This document shows positions 1 through 11,539 of a stretch of DNA of 64,000 nucleotides, in pieces. The stretch comes from Terebella lapidaria (taxonomy: Eukaryota; Annelida; Polychaeta; Terebellida; Terebellidae). The notes below the pieces were generated by a model. The model did no database searches. It was not told the DNA's origin and worked only from the letters and a program-made list of their open reading frames with translations. Each line of letters starts with the position of its first letter. Within the stretch, counting starts at the first letter, position 1. The stretch is from contig OX424570.1 of the NCBI GenBank assembly GCA_949152475.1, positions 24,486,694 to 24,550,693 of the forward strand. Reading direction: 5' to 3'. The translations under genes and the position numbers were made by a program.

Positions 1-3000
1 CACCATCCAGTGCCAGTCGCTGAGCCGTCTTGTACGCTAGCGTGTACTGGCGGGGAAAGTGCTTGGAGTACGCTGTACACTGGTCCTTGGTGACCGTGTG
101 GTCATCTTTGTGGAAAATGTTGGAGACTGGATCTTTGCAGGATCCTGTAGGATAGATGTTACAGAAAAAAGTATGTGGTGCATTCAGTACAATCAGAAAT
201 ACATAAAGAGAGATTATGTATTTCTGGTACAACTTTTTTTGGAGATATTTTTCAAAGGAGTTACGAAGGAGACATGAAAATAACATGTATTGCATTATAT
301 TGTATGATATTACACAGAAACTTATACATTATTACATTCCCTCATTCAATAACATAAAAATTCTGCGAAGAAATTTGATATCATGTCCACAAACTGATAT
401 TTTACTGTTCAATGCAAAATATATTACTGTTACAAAATCACTTTATTATGATGAAGAAATAGATAGAAGTACTTACTTTTCTCAATGATTTTCTCCAGAA
501 GTACTTTGCTCTGATATTTGACGTAATCAGACCAGACTAAATACCGATGACACTTCATGTTCCACTCTCCCAATCCAAGCTCGAAAATCTGGTCGTGAGG
601 ATTCTTACGAGGCAACTGTGGGAAAAAATCAGTTCCACATTTTATGTCAAAATTCTTTCCAGAATGATGTTACTGCAAATTCTTATGTATACTGTTTTAT
701 ATCTGTTTTCATAGTTGAAACTTTATTACTTTATACAGTAGTCCCCCTCAGATAAGACCCCCCCCCCCTCTCAATTAAGACTTTCCCCTATGTAAACACT
801 TTTTCTTGTGGCGCTAGGATGACTTTAACATGTAAATGAACCCCTCTGATAAGACAGCAACTCAGACAAAAATGTTAGATAAGACGTTAATTTTGTGGCA
901 GAAGAGTAGGTTTTACCTGAGGGGGACCACTGTAATTGTATGAGTTAATTTTGTTCTGGAAATTATTTTTTTGAAAATTCACTTCATTGATAGAGAATGT
1001 TTTCCTGCGATAGATGATCGCCTCCCCGATGTATCCCTTGAAGGCGGGCGCCATTTCCGACCCCCCGAATATTGTCAGACAGCTTGTATCATCATGGTAG
1101 ATTGGGCCCTTGAACTTGAATCTGGATGTTAATGATAGAAGTAAACATTAACAAGAAAGCGATATACATGTAACCTTTTCATAATGGGGGAGTGGTCAGT
1201 GCTTAAAGCAAAAAAAAAAGTCTCACTGCGGTGGAAATAAATGTTTGATTGAAAGGTAATTGAATTTTGTTCTAGACTTGTTCTATAGGCTCAGCTGATC
1301 TGCACTTCGTAGTGATTGACTCAATAAGTGCTTGCATCATTTACGCAATAAAATTCAGAAGGACGCAATAAAATACAACATGCGAGTCCTCGGGACGCAT
1401 CAAGAAAACACTAGAACTACATACATTAATCAAACTCTCAGAGAAAACAAACACATTTTAATGCAATACTACTAGTTCATCTGATCTCTTGTCATTATCT
1501 CGTGGGCTTTTAACATAAATTACACCTATTACCAAAAGTATGGAATCACAAATATATGTGCACAGATAATAGATTGTTGTGTGTAAGGGTGAAGTATATG
1601 CTTACTTTTTACGATACTAACAAACAAATAATAATTTCTTGATGTTTTGAAAGGATTCATGTGTTTGTAATCCATTATTTTGGAGAGGAGATAAGTTTTC
1701 ATTAGCTAGTGAAAAATTGTGCTTTTTAATGCGAAAACTGCGTTCACTGACGCCTGCATATTGATATCCATCGACCACTAGTCATCAACGTTAGGGCTCC
1801 CACTGTTGCAATCTGGACAGAATGGTTTCAGATTCTTCAGAAGGATATTCACAAATTGTAATGTTCATGTTCATCCAGATTCCAAGCCTGTCTTCATGAA
1901 GGTGGACTGACATGTTGAACATCACATTTGCGAGTTTGTCGTTTGTAAATCATGATTACTGTTAGCTTCTAACAAATGCATTTGCTCAACTTTCATTACA
2001 ATAAATATCATTTTTCGCCTGTATGCTTGTCTCAAACATCTGTAGCAAGTATCTGATCCATATTTATTATGTGTTATTGCAAAAGCATATTTATTTTAAA
2101 ACCAGATAAAAGTGATTCCAGACTTTTGGTAATAGGTATATATCATGCCTAAATTGTAGGTCTGAAATAGATAACGAGATAATTAATGACATTAATAAAT
2201 AGCATAAAAAATAAGTCAGAGAAACAGTTCAAATTATTCAAAAAATGCAGCTAACTGCGGAAGACGACATTAGAGCTCGAGCACACCATCAGCACCACGA
2301 GACCTGAATATATCTTACACAACCCCCCCCCTTACAAAAAAAAGAAAATTGAAACATATCATGTCCCACATGATTCCAATTCATTTCCGTATATTATGAT
2401 GTAACACATAGGCCTACTTCAATCATATTCCTAATGAGTAAACATTTATTTTGAACTCAATGAAACAGATAAGCCTGATAAAATGATATTGGACATCAAT
2501 AAAATATCCTTAAAATATTGGAAACTATGAGGAATATCTGCGTCTGATATCATGATATAGATAACACATGCATACTGAGCAAATTAAAAGACCAGTTTAA
2601 AATAAAAAGGTTTCGCAACCCAACATGGAACACCTTGTCATGTGATATTAAATATGTCCAATTACGGTAAATGTAGTCGTGGTACCGCAGACGAATCGTT
2701 GTGTTTACTTCATGACGCCAAAGAAGGCCACACGCAAGGTTACATGTACGTGCATGCACAAAATGCTGCACAGAAAATTGTGCGTTCCAAAGTACGCGTC
2801 ATTGCGGTAAAATTTGCTTTGCATTCTGGGAACGTGAATTTCCATCGGCTCCGCCATTTTGACGTTTTCCAGACGAGTTGACCATTTTGCGTAATTTTCT
2901 CAAACCTAACACATCGATTTATGCATTATATATCTGTGGAATATTCAAAGCTTGCCATCAAATCGAGAGATTTATGTCAAGGACGAAGAAAATCCTCATT

Positions 3001-6000
3001 TGAAGTAGGTGTACAAAGGTTTACATGCAAAAACGGGCGTCGATAGGTTGGCATGAAACCTCCATGAAAAAGTCAGCACATAGACATGTAGAGAGTTGGG
3101 GGCTTCGCCCCCAACGCTCTAATGTCAAAAATCTGATCATTCATGTATGGATAAATTACATATATTCAAAATCCGGTAATTATTGGATACAATGTATTGT
3201 TTAGCTGTTACAGAGCTAATAAATTATTTCGATTTAAATTTGGACCATAGCAGAGTATATTTCACAATGCATCAAACTTTCATATAACTCACATAGTGAA
3301 GTCATTACTGGTGATGCTTTTCCAGGCGCGGTCACACTTTATTGTTACACCCCACTGTAGTAGAAACAATAAAATATCAATCAATTGCACACATTTGGCA
3401 CCAATGCAGCAACTAGAATGCAAACTTACAGAATTGGTAAATTTATAAATTCACTTTAGTTTACAAGTCTTGATAAATTTTAATGTTCAAATTTAATATT
3501 CAATTTTTTTTCAAAGTTATCACAGCATTTCAAATAATTCCCAATACAAAGTTACGGACCTGTTGGTTGTTTGCCGTGACCACCAGATGGCACCACTTTA
3601 GCAGTGGGATCGTGTGGTCCATTGATGTCAGGAATGCAGTAAATGATCCGTCCATCAGCCGAACTTGTATGTGGACCTGACCTACAGGATCACAGTTAAT
3701 TGGGAATATTGGGTTAATAGAAGTTCATAGAATGAAATACCTGACTCTTGAAGTTAATGGTTTTAGAACATGTAAATTTATTGTTTTATGTTATGGATGA
3801 GTGTTCAAAGTGGATATGCTCTATCCACTCAAAAATTTTCTTCTGAAAAGTTTTGTTCTATTTTTTTAAAAATCACATTTTTGAGGTCATGATGTTAAAT
3901 AGCATAGTAAGTTACTTCATATCTTGAATAAATCTCATGGTGTTTGCTGTTTTACCTTTGTTGTTGATATAGATCAGTGGAGTGGAGTATGTTTCGTCAG
4001 TGTTGAGAGTCTGGACGATACTACAGAGGGGCTGGTTCTGGGGGCAATACTCCACGATGTAAAGCCAAATGGACACCGTGAATCTGGAAAATGTTGGAAT
4101 TCTACCATTAAAAGGCTAAAATAATCAACATGAATGTCAAAATAATTTATGTTGGAAATTCAGTGTCAACTGAGGAACAAATTTGTTTTAACTTGTTTGA
4201 AACCAGTATATTCATGTACAAGTGTTTATTAAAGAGGTAGACACATGTCCATAAAATAAAATTTTTGCTTGCATTTTTTCTCATCTGCTCAGAAAACATA
4301 TTTATGTAGGGAAAAAGAATCTATTGGGAATTCTTCCATGTTTTCAGCAGAATCAAATTTTTCATTCTTGATCAGCAAAGATTTTGGTGCAACATTACTT
4401 ACTTGAGCAATGTTTTTAGTAGTTTCCGCTCTTTGATTAACACAGGTTCCGAGAATTCAGGAATCATCCGATGGACTCCAGAATAACTTCCGCTCAGGGC
4501 CAAGGGAAAACTGACCCCCACAAATACCTCTGCAAATACATTAAAAAAATATTTTGAATGTAGAAAAAAATACAAAACATGGAGCTTTTGATTTTTGTCC
4601 ATCTTATGTGTATTATGTTTTTTTTATCATATTTTGTTATTTTACTTGCCTGGTTGTTTCTCACAGATGGGTGTAAAAGGTTGACCCATTCGAATTTCCA
4701 TCATCCAAGAGGGACACAAAAATGTTGGTTTCCTTGCTCGCTCGAACGGGTTCAAAATAGCTACATTCATTGAAGTCTTAACTGGTGCTTTGTTGAAATA
4801 AATTGATTTATTTTTTATGGAAATTGCATCGTTGGAATCCATTTTCCACAGCAGAAGTTGAGACAATTCCACTGTTTGAGCATCTCTGTTGAACAAACTC
4901 GGACGATATGCGTAAATATCTGGCAATGTCAAAATCACAGTCCTTCTTTGCAATCCATCAAATTTACACCTCCACTTTTGATGAAATACTATGACACTGT
5001 CCAATAATAAGTTCTGAACTTGAAGCTGTACCCCAATAATTTGTCCAATCATACACGAATATTCGCATGTAATCGGCGTTCTATGCCCGACAGTTGATGG
5101 CACATCTACAAAGTGAACAAAACTGCTCGCTAGTTTCTGTGGTGTGTCTTTATCACTGACCACCACTGAAAGAACATCAGCGTTCACGTGATTTCCAGAG
5201 GGAGGCGTGTTCTCTTCGTCTTGTAAAAGTCGATTTGCCATCTTCAACTCTGAACCCTGTCAATGATTCATATTGGTTGAGACAAAATAAGTATTGGGAA
5301 TATCAAATACATTTATGTAGCATTAGGAGAAAAAGGATTTAAAAAATTTCAATTTTCAACTCTTCCCAAACTGTCATTTAAAAGCCACTCTTTTGTTTGG
5401 ATGAACAGAAGTCAAGTCTTCAACATGTTCATTATGTTTATGGTATTTTCACTACAAGCAGTTTTTTTCTAACATTTAATGCTTTAGCAACTCATTATCA
5501 TGAAGTTTATAAAAAAAATTGTTGTTTGCTGAAGTCATCGCCTTTGAAGTCTATATGTACATAAATTTCATTCAGTGCACTAATTGAAAATGATCATGTA
5601 TTCATAAGTAAGTATTAAGTTGATCTTTTTGGAAATACATATACAGTAGTAAATTTCTGTAATTTTTCTCTCAACCTTTTTTTTTTCTACGTAATGAGTT
5701 TCAGTTTCATTCTAAACTTTTATTTCAGAAAAGCAGTATGTACATGTACACTGTAGTACACTAAACTGGAATGTATTCTGTAGCCTGCAACTGCATTCAA
5801 AAATAGTTCCATTGGAAATCAATACTTGTCAGTACATTTTATCAATGTAAAATCTGATCTCTATATTGATTATATTTATTGATTACTTTGGCATCTGTTC
5901 ACTGCAGATGCTCATATGGAATAGTCCCGTGTGCTTGCTCAATAATGGAGTCTGTTGTTTGACATAAACACTGGTAATGAAGTCATGAAAGGAACAAACT

Positions 6001-6696
6001 TTACGAGTCAACAGATGCCCTAATAGTTTTCTCATAGAAGGTTAATTAAGTCATAGCAATCAATAATATTTCATCAGCATTTGAAATCACAAGAACTACT
6101 CATAACTGCATTTTCTTTCCTAAAGATAATATTACTTCAGTGTAGATCTACTGGCAATTCATTGAAAAATATTTGGAGCTTTTTATTTGACAATACATGT
6201 ACATGTACCAATATAGATGATATTACTTAATATTATTTTTTTTGCATGTTTCCAACAACAACGAAAATTTGATCAAATTTAGCGTGGTTTAGGAACATCT
6301 TTATTTATCTTTCAATGATGTTCAAAAACATATCACAAATCAAGGTGCTAACTTAGTATATTTGATACATGACGTTGACAAGTACATGTAATCGTTTTGA
6401 CTCTACTAAAATAAGATAAGGTTCAGTCACACATTGATAGGTAAACGTCTTTTTCAAAAGTTGCAACCAAAGATATATCCCCATCTTTTCGAGAAAAAAT
6501 ATAATATATCATAAAATATCATTTTTCATAAAATATTATCACATTTTTTTTTTCCTAACAAAATTTTTAGACTAAATATTTAAATCAATAATTTCATAAT
6601 AACACTAATAAATACTGTAAATGTCCCTGTACATACCTCTGACAAATACATTAATAAATACACACTGAAAAATTGTAAAATATTCCTCAAATCCAT
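1..6696 (-). CDS. SEL1L3: SEL1L3-like protein, N-terminal ~509 codons (partial, 9 exons)
   Basis: Coding exons, 5' to 3' on the minus strand: 6696-6637, 5256-4650, 4529-4403, 4083-3956, 3681-3560, 3354-3293, 1121-983, 615-477, 144-1 (continues off the left edge). All phases agree. Exon 1 encodes a 20-residue hydrophobic leader (MDLRNILQFF, then VYLLMYLSE), a signal-peptide candidate. Exon 2 carries a Cys-containing region resembling the SEL1L3 N-terminus (LPDIYAYRP, NPFERARKP). Exons 4-7 form a LamG/ConA-like beta domain (FTVSIWLYIVEYCPQ; GQVHIQVRLMDGS; CLTIFGGSEM; GYIGEAIIYRR). The Sel1/TPR-like repeats of the family would lie to the left of the window. The exon 2 donor is GC (AG|GCAAGT); a nearby GTGAGA donor would create a stop. 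The family is a poorly characterised single-pass secretory-pathway membrane protein group. The assignment rests on remembered similarity to human SEL1L3 over the whole fragment. The start codon is the only ATG that gives a leader and joins exon 2 in phase 0. Confidence 0.82.
736..932. mobile_element. MITE with CAGT...ACTG ends, TA target site
   Basis: This lies in an intron of the SEL1L3-like gene. The left end, CAGTAGTCCCCCTCAGATAA, is mirrored at the right end (TTACCTGAGGGGGACCACTG), and a TA dinucleotide flanks both sides. At 197 bp with no ORF, it fits a non-autonomous Tc1/mariner-type element. The TIR is about 20 bp with a few mismatches, so it is an old copy. Confidence 0.75.
2265..3126. 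mobile_element. ~860-bp interspersed element, copy 1 (terminal GACATTAGAGC)
   Basis: The element starts GACATTAGAGCTCGAGC and ends GCTCTAATGTC, an 11-bp terminal inverted repeat. Just inside the right end is a strong hairpin (GTTGGGGGC, loop TTC, GCCCCCAAC). A second copy at 51988-52815 matches along its length but lacks the hairpin. The short ORFs inside look non-coding. It lies in the intron between SEL1L3-like exons 6 and 7. The transposon class is not certain; the terminal hairpin suggests a rolling-circle or foldback type. Confidence 0.7.
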
Positions 6697-7820
6697 GGCC
6701 TCACAAAAGTTATATCCGAAATCAACGAATGATGAGTTGGTAACTTTGGAGTTTCTCCGTTTCCGAAGAAGTGAAATTTATCAATAATTCTTTTCATTTT
6801 GTCCAGTTTGCTCGCTTTTGTTAAGTTTGGCTAACGCATCAATTTCGCCATCTGTTGCGCTCTTCACAAAATACTGACATCTAGCGATTAACAGCTCAAC
6901 TAATATCATAATGTTACCATCAATGCAGGGGAGTGCGTTATGATTCATCATAATGTGTCCCATCTAGGAAATGAAGCCAATATGAACGGTCTCATTTAAC
7001 CACAGAATTGGAGTGTAAAACGAATCTGCAACTTACAAAAATTTATACAAAATTTACCAAATGGAATTTAAAAAAAGAAGAAATTAATATGGATTTTGGT
7101 AGAGTCAGAGGCTCAAGGCTTTCATATACGTTGCATAGCCGTTATGTTGTGAGGACATTAATGTTTGCAAATTCTGTGAAATACTGGATTTAGAATTTCT
7201 ATTACATGGTCATACCACAAAACTAAGAGCAGTGAGAAAGCGTTTATTGCTCAAATTACAGATTGGCAAAAAAACAACATTCATATCATTCACCAAGAGA
7301 CAGTCTTGTCTATCATTTATTACACAATCTAGGAAAGAGAAATAATCTACAATACATGTACAAGGATAAAACACTGATTGGATATACACACTGTGCATAA
7401 ATTATAACAGAACCTGCAAACATGTACATAATCAGGCTATAGTCTGACATATCAGACAACAACAATATGACACATTATTTATTTTAAAAAAAAAAAAATA
7501 CTAGTACCAGTATGATCAGTGCTTCATTGATTTCAATTATTTGGATCAATAATGAAATTTCATTCGTAAACAGAAATATGGTAGCACACACACAATATCA
7601 TTCTCCCTAACTTCCTAACACTCTACATAGGTACTTTAGAGCACAACTTGAACATGAAATTCATTATTTCTTAATTTGACTCCAAAACAACAACTTTCAC
7701 TCCATCATGATGAAATTCATGTGGAATTCATTAACTTCGAATGACAGCAAACTACATAATCGAAAAATCTCTTTCATGTGCTTCAAAATTACTGAGCCAT
7801 CAAAAGCCGCCCAGGGTTAG
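6697..7820. other. Intergenic: SEL1L3-like upstream side and zinc-finger 3'UTR
   Basis: The SEL1L3-like start codon is at 6696 and the zinc-finger stop codon is at 7821; both genes are on the minus strand, in a head-to-tail order. The zinc-finger 3'UTR occupies the right part. On the minus strand AATAAA-type signals occur at 7478-7483 and 7316-7321, and I cannot decide which is used. The SEL1L3-like 5'UTR and promoter must lie just right of 6696, but no clear TATA box or CpG-rich core is visible. Confidence 0.4.
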
Positions 7821-10800
7821 TTAAGGATGCACAATCTCCAATACAGGTACGGGTATTCCCGGTGTTTCTGATTTAACGTAAACCTCCTGTACATGTATGT
7901 GATCTGCGCTCTCTGGTTTAATCACAAATTCCTCCAACTTTTCTTGCTTTTCGTCCTCTATGGACTGCCCTGGCTGATCCCGACCGTCATTCATGATGAC
8001 TTCAAGCGCCGGGACGCCAGATACATTTAGCAACATGTTATCCATCGGTGGATTTTCAGTCTCTTGAAGATTTTCAATTCTTTTAAGGTTTTCAGTTTTT
8101 GGCCAGTTTTCAGTTGCTTCCAAGTTTTCAATTTCTTGTGTGTTTTCAGTTTCTTGTGGGTTTTCGTTTTTTTGTGGGATTTCACTCGCTTCCAAGTTTT
8201 CAGTGTCTTCCAAGATTTCAATTTCTTGCGGGTTTTCAGTTTCTTGTGTTTTATTCAAGTACTCCCTCAGTTTTCTCCGTTTTACGCTTGTTGCAAATAG
8301 ATCCTTTGGGAGGTCTGGGTGGTGACGTTTCCCGTGCGCGATCAAGTTTGAAGGGTCCGTGAAGGCCTTGTCACAAGCACTGCACTGGAAAGGCCTCTCT
8401 TTTGTGTGTGTTCGCGTGTGCACTCGAAGATTATAAGCTGATCCAAACACTTTGCAACATTCCTTACATTGGAACCGATCTTCCGTTACTTTCTTGTAGC
8501 GTGGGTGCCCAGCCTTGGCATCACTATTTACATGATAACTTGTGCAATGTTTCCTAAGACTGCTCATTCGAGAGAAGCCTCTTTTACACTGGCCACAGAT
8601 GTACTTATATTGATCAGTGTGGGAGCGCTGGTGAAAAACGAGCCCTGACCTTGACGTGAAGTGTCGCTCGCAGAACTTGCAACTGAAGGGGAACCCATGG
8701 GGCACCTCGTGGATTTTCAAGTGGTATCTGAGCTGTTGCTGATTCAGGAAGATTTTGTTGCAGTCTCCACACTTGTAGATTTTGATGTTGCTGATGATGT
8801 CTTCGTTTCTCTCGAGGATTTGTTTAACTATCCCGAGGAGTTCCGGCTCCCACTGGTCCTCCGGCTGGGCGTCCAGATGTTCTCTCAGGTGGTACAAGTA
8901 GCGGATCAGATGGTTGAACATCTGGTCGCAACAGGGACATTTGATATCGTCCCTCTGCAGCGACACATACGGCGTATCGTTTGGCACGATGGCTTCACCA
9001 GTGATTTCCGCACACTCCTTCATCCGTGACACATAGAGATGGGATCGTGTGTGGTATTCCCACCCTGCCTGTTGAGAGAAGCTATCCCCACAGATGGAGC
9101 AGAGGAACGGTCTCTTCATCTCATGTATGGAAGAAATGTGCATTAGTAGATTAGTCTTCTGAACGAATGCTTTTTCGCAGAAATTGCACTTGAAATTCTT
9201 CTCATTTTGATGGGATTTCATGTGGTTTGCAAGTCCTGAGCGACTATTGAGTAACTTGCCACATAACGTACACTGGGACGGAGGTGGCTTCTTTCGATTA
9301 CGTGTGCCCTTCTGTTTCTTGACGGGAGTGTTCTCATGAATGCGTTTGATGTGGGACTGTAAATGATGGCGACGACTGAAGACTTTCTCGCAATGTTCAC
9401 ACGTACGAGACGATTCTGTATCACACGTATGGCGGGATAGATGATAGGCCGACTTGTACGACCTGTTACAAGTTTCACATACATATAAATTTGGTGGGGT
9501 GCCATCAGAATTTGCATCTTTCTTTTTCGAGTGCTTCTTTGGTGCAGTTTTCTCACTTGGTTTCTTGGATGGTTCCTCTTGCAGGTCATCTTCGATTTCC
9601 ATCGCATCTTCTCTATCACTGCCCAAACTCTCAGAGTCAAATGTGTGATCTTGGTTTCCGTTGTTGTTTTCTGTTGACTTCTCTTCAGACTGCACATTAT
9701 CTGGTTCCTGACTTTTCACTTCTTCTTTGCCTTGTTCTGTACATTTCTTGCTCTTCACATCCACATGTTCATCTATGTCACTATTTTCCATTTTGTCGCC
9801 ATTATCCTTCATAACCTTCGGCTTTCGACCCCTCTTCCTCTTAGGCATTTCGATTTTCGTATCGTTGACAGGATCTGTTTCACCACTGACATTGTCCTCT
9901 TCCTTGGACTTGGTTTCTTTGGATTTTGCCTTATTCCTTGGTTGTCTATTAGGAGTCTTTTTAGCACAGAGAACATCAGAATCAACACTGCCTTCACCTC
10001 CAGACTTGACTTCGGAATTTTCTGATGTTTCGGGTTCAAAGTCATCATGGTCAAGCTCTGGTGAATCAAAACTGAAATCATCATTAGAGTCCACATCAGA
10101 ATCATCATCAAATCCAAACTTGTCATCAACCATGTCAACTTCATTGACATCAAGGTTGGGATCACGGAATCGTTGCGGAATGGCCTTGTTTCTCTTGGGT
10201 CTACCACTATTTGTGAGAGTGGGGTCTGTTGATTCATCAGACATGTTCCTTTCTACACCTTTGCCTATTGCATGCACGCCCCTGGTCTTGGACTTCTTTG
10301 ATGTATCTTCAAGAATGTCTGCAGAAGAGTTTTTGGATGGTCGTCCATGCCGACTCTTACTGAGACTTCCCCGCATGGCTGTGTTCTTTTTTGTTATTGC
10401 ATCGTCAACTTGATTCTTTGAGGGGCTTTTCTTTGGTGATTCTGCGCTGTTGGGATTTCTCGCTTGCCGTGGACTCCTGCGCTTGTGTTTCTCGCTAGTT
10501 CCAGTCTTATTTCCAGCAGCTCTGCTGTCTTTCGTTCCAGTTTTATTCGAAGCATCGCCATCAGTGTCACTGTCATCCACTGCAATTGCTGTATCTTTAG
10601 TTGCGTGCAACACCTTCTGGACTCGAACCTCTTCATTGCTCGCATCTTTCTGAACTTTTAGCATGAATGATTCATGGGGAACTCCATCCTGGGAATTCCC
10701 AGCTGGAACCTGACTACCACTCACACTGGAACCTTGGACGACAATCTGGAGCTCTTTGACTGCCACTCCAGACTTTTCGGACATCCTCCAAACTTCGTCT

Positions 10801-10898
10801 TGAATGGATCGCAAGACCTCCGGAGGCAGACTTGCACCCTCCGCCAAAGCTACATGCACTGGTACATCTGCATCCGGCCGGGAATCCATCTCGCTCAT
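7821..10898 (-). CDS. C2H2 zinc-finger protein with acidic/basic N-terminal half, 1025 aa
   Basis: The coding sequence is a single exon. The frame is open to 10919, but I choose the ATG at 10898 (MSEMDSRPD) because a splice acceptor (CCTGTACAG) ends one base before it; the 5'UTR is therefore probably on an upstream exon. The N-terminal ~470 residues are low-complexity and charged, with AT-hook-like segments (KRKRGRKPKV, HGRPSK) and a long acidic stretch (DDSDVDSNDDFSF). About 11 C2H2 fingers follow at roughly residues 470-865. The first ends H-x2-C instead of H-x3-H, and fingers 5-7 are separated by long linkers. After the fingers comes an acidic tail built from short TEN/EIEN repeats, then a unique C-terminus (PVPVLEIVHP). 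It is probably a nuclear DNA-binding regulator. I do not recognise an orthologue. Confidence 0.9.
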   Translation of the reverse strand: MSEMDSRPDADVPVHVALAEGASLPPEVLRSIQDEVWRMSEKSGVAVKELQIVVQGSSVSGSQVPAGNSQDGVPHESFMLKVQKDASNEEVRVQKVLHATKDTAIAVDDSDTDGDASNKTGTKDSRAAGNKTGTSEKHKRRSPRQARNPNSAESPKKSPSKNQVDDAITKKNTAMRGSLSKSRHGRPSKNSSADILEDTSKKSKTRGVHAIGKGVERNMSDESTDPTLTNSGRPKRNKAIPQRFRDPNLDVNEVDMVDDKFGFDDDSDVDSNDDFSFDSPELDHDDFEPETSENSEVKSGGEGSVDSDVLCAKKTPNRQPRNKAKSKETKSKEEDNVSGETDPVNDTKIEMPKRKRGRKPKVMKDNGDKMENSDIDEHVDVKSKKCTEQGKEEVKSQEPDNVQSEEKSTENNNGNQDHTFDSESLGSDREDAMEIEDDLQEEPSKKPSEKTAPKKHSKKKDANSDGTPPNLYVCETCNRSYKSAYHLSRHTCDTESSRTCEHCEKVFSRRHHLQSHIKRIHENTPVKKQKGTRNRKKPPPSQCTLCGKLLNSRSGLANHMKSHQNEKNFKCNFCEKAFVQKTNLLMHISSIHEMKRPFLCSICGDSFSQQAGWEYHTRSHLYVSRMKECAEITGEAIVPNDTPYVSLQRDDIKCPCCDQMFNHLIRYLYHLREHLDAQPEDQWEPELLGIVKQILERNEDIISNIKIYKCGDCNKIFLNQQQLRYHLKIHEVPHGFPFSCKFCERHFTSRSGLVFHQRSHTDQYKYICGQCKRGFSRMSSLRKHCTSYHVNSDAKAGHPRYKKVTEDRFQCKECCKVFGSAYNLRVHTRTHTKERPFQCSACDKAFTDPSNLIAHGKRHHPDLPKDLFATSVKRRKLREYLNKTQETENPQEIEILEDTENLEASEIPQKNENPQETENTQEIENLEATENWPKTENLKRIENLQETENPPMDNMLLNVSGVPALEVIMNDGRDQPGQSIEDEKQEKLEEFVIKPESADHIHVQEVYVKSETPGIPVPVLEIVHP
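8030..8262 (-). repeat. Degenerate hexa/heptapeptide-coding repeat inside the zinc-finger gene
   Basis: The reading frame encodes a run of variants of ETENPQEIE, for example EIEILEDTEN, EASEIPQKNEN, EATENWPKTEN and KRIENLQETEN. At DNA level this is an imperfect 18-30-bp tandem repeat rich in TTTTCAGTTTCTTG on the plus strand. Long ORFs on the opposite strand here are by-products of the repeat. Confidence 0.8.
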
Positions 10899-10899
10899 A

Positions 10900-11283
10900 C
10901 TGTACAGGAAATGAAACATAAAAAATCAATGATTAATAAAATTAATGTGTACAAAAAATTGTTTCCAAATAATTTTACCTAACACAGAGATCTACATACA
11001 TGTATGTACAATGTACATCATTGACGTACATTGACCACATTGACTGGAATCATTTACTGGAGGTACCTATCCCACATTCTTTGAAATGAGTGCATTCATC
11101 ATTGTTATAGTGATTTGGGCTTACATGTAGAATAAATGGTCAATTAGTGGCCTTAGTGCTGAAGTACAGCTTGGTGGGACTAATTGTGTACATCATGATT
11201 TGGCAATGCTGTACCATGGTGATCACAATTGCCCACTCTATATATATATCCTACATGTGTTCTGTGATTTGATTTTAAAAAAA
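10900..11283 (-). promoter_or_regulatory. Upstream region of the zinc-finger gene
   Basis: A splice acceptor lies directly before the start codon (10900-10908 on the plus strand reads CTGTACAGG), so transcription starts further right on an exon I could not identify. The sequence is ordinary AT-rich DNA with repeated ACATGTA/TGTACA words. No clear TATA box or CpG-rich core is seen. The satellite-bearing element begins at about 11284. Confidence 0.3.
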
Positions 11284-11539
11284 TTAGCCCAATGGGCTAG
11301 TAAGGTTACCGGAGAAATATACAGAGTTAAGCCGAGAAAGTTGAAAGTCAAATTCAAGGTGACGACTGAAATCGCCATATCTCTAACCGTGAAAATGGGA
11401 TCAAAGGTTAAATTCTAGATCACCAAACTATTCAGCATACATCATTTCCTATATGTTCACTATGGACCCCTAAGCTGTAAATTTGATGATAAGCGACATA
11501 TAAGCCATTTTGTAATCTGACTTTGAAAATAAAATCACT

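Noticed and set aside
2642..2881. 79-codon ORF, with a related 75-codon frame at 52341-52568
   Set aside because: Both are in the ~850-bp interspersed element; the frames differ between copies and there is no recognisable domain.
3483..3680. 65-codon plus-strand ORF over a SEL1L3-like exon
   Set aside because: Antisense to the exon 3560-3681, which fits the LamG-like domain and splice phases.
6781..6963. 60-codon minus-strand ORF just upstream of the SEL1L3-like start, considered as the first exon
   Set aside because: It lacks a donor that joins exon 2 in frame; the 20-codon leader exon at 6637-6696 does so with GAG|GTATGT.
9727..10413. Long plus-strand ORFs (up to 228 codons) opposite the zinc-finger gene, also 8661-9029, 9491-9814 and 8064-8362
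   Set aside because: They are antisense shadows of a repetitive, Ser/Glu/Asp-rich coding exon; no domain, and the minus-strand frame has clear zinc fingers.
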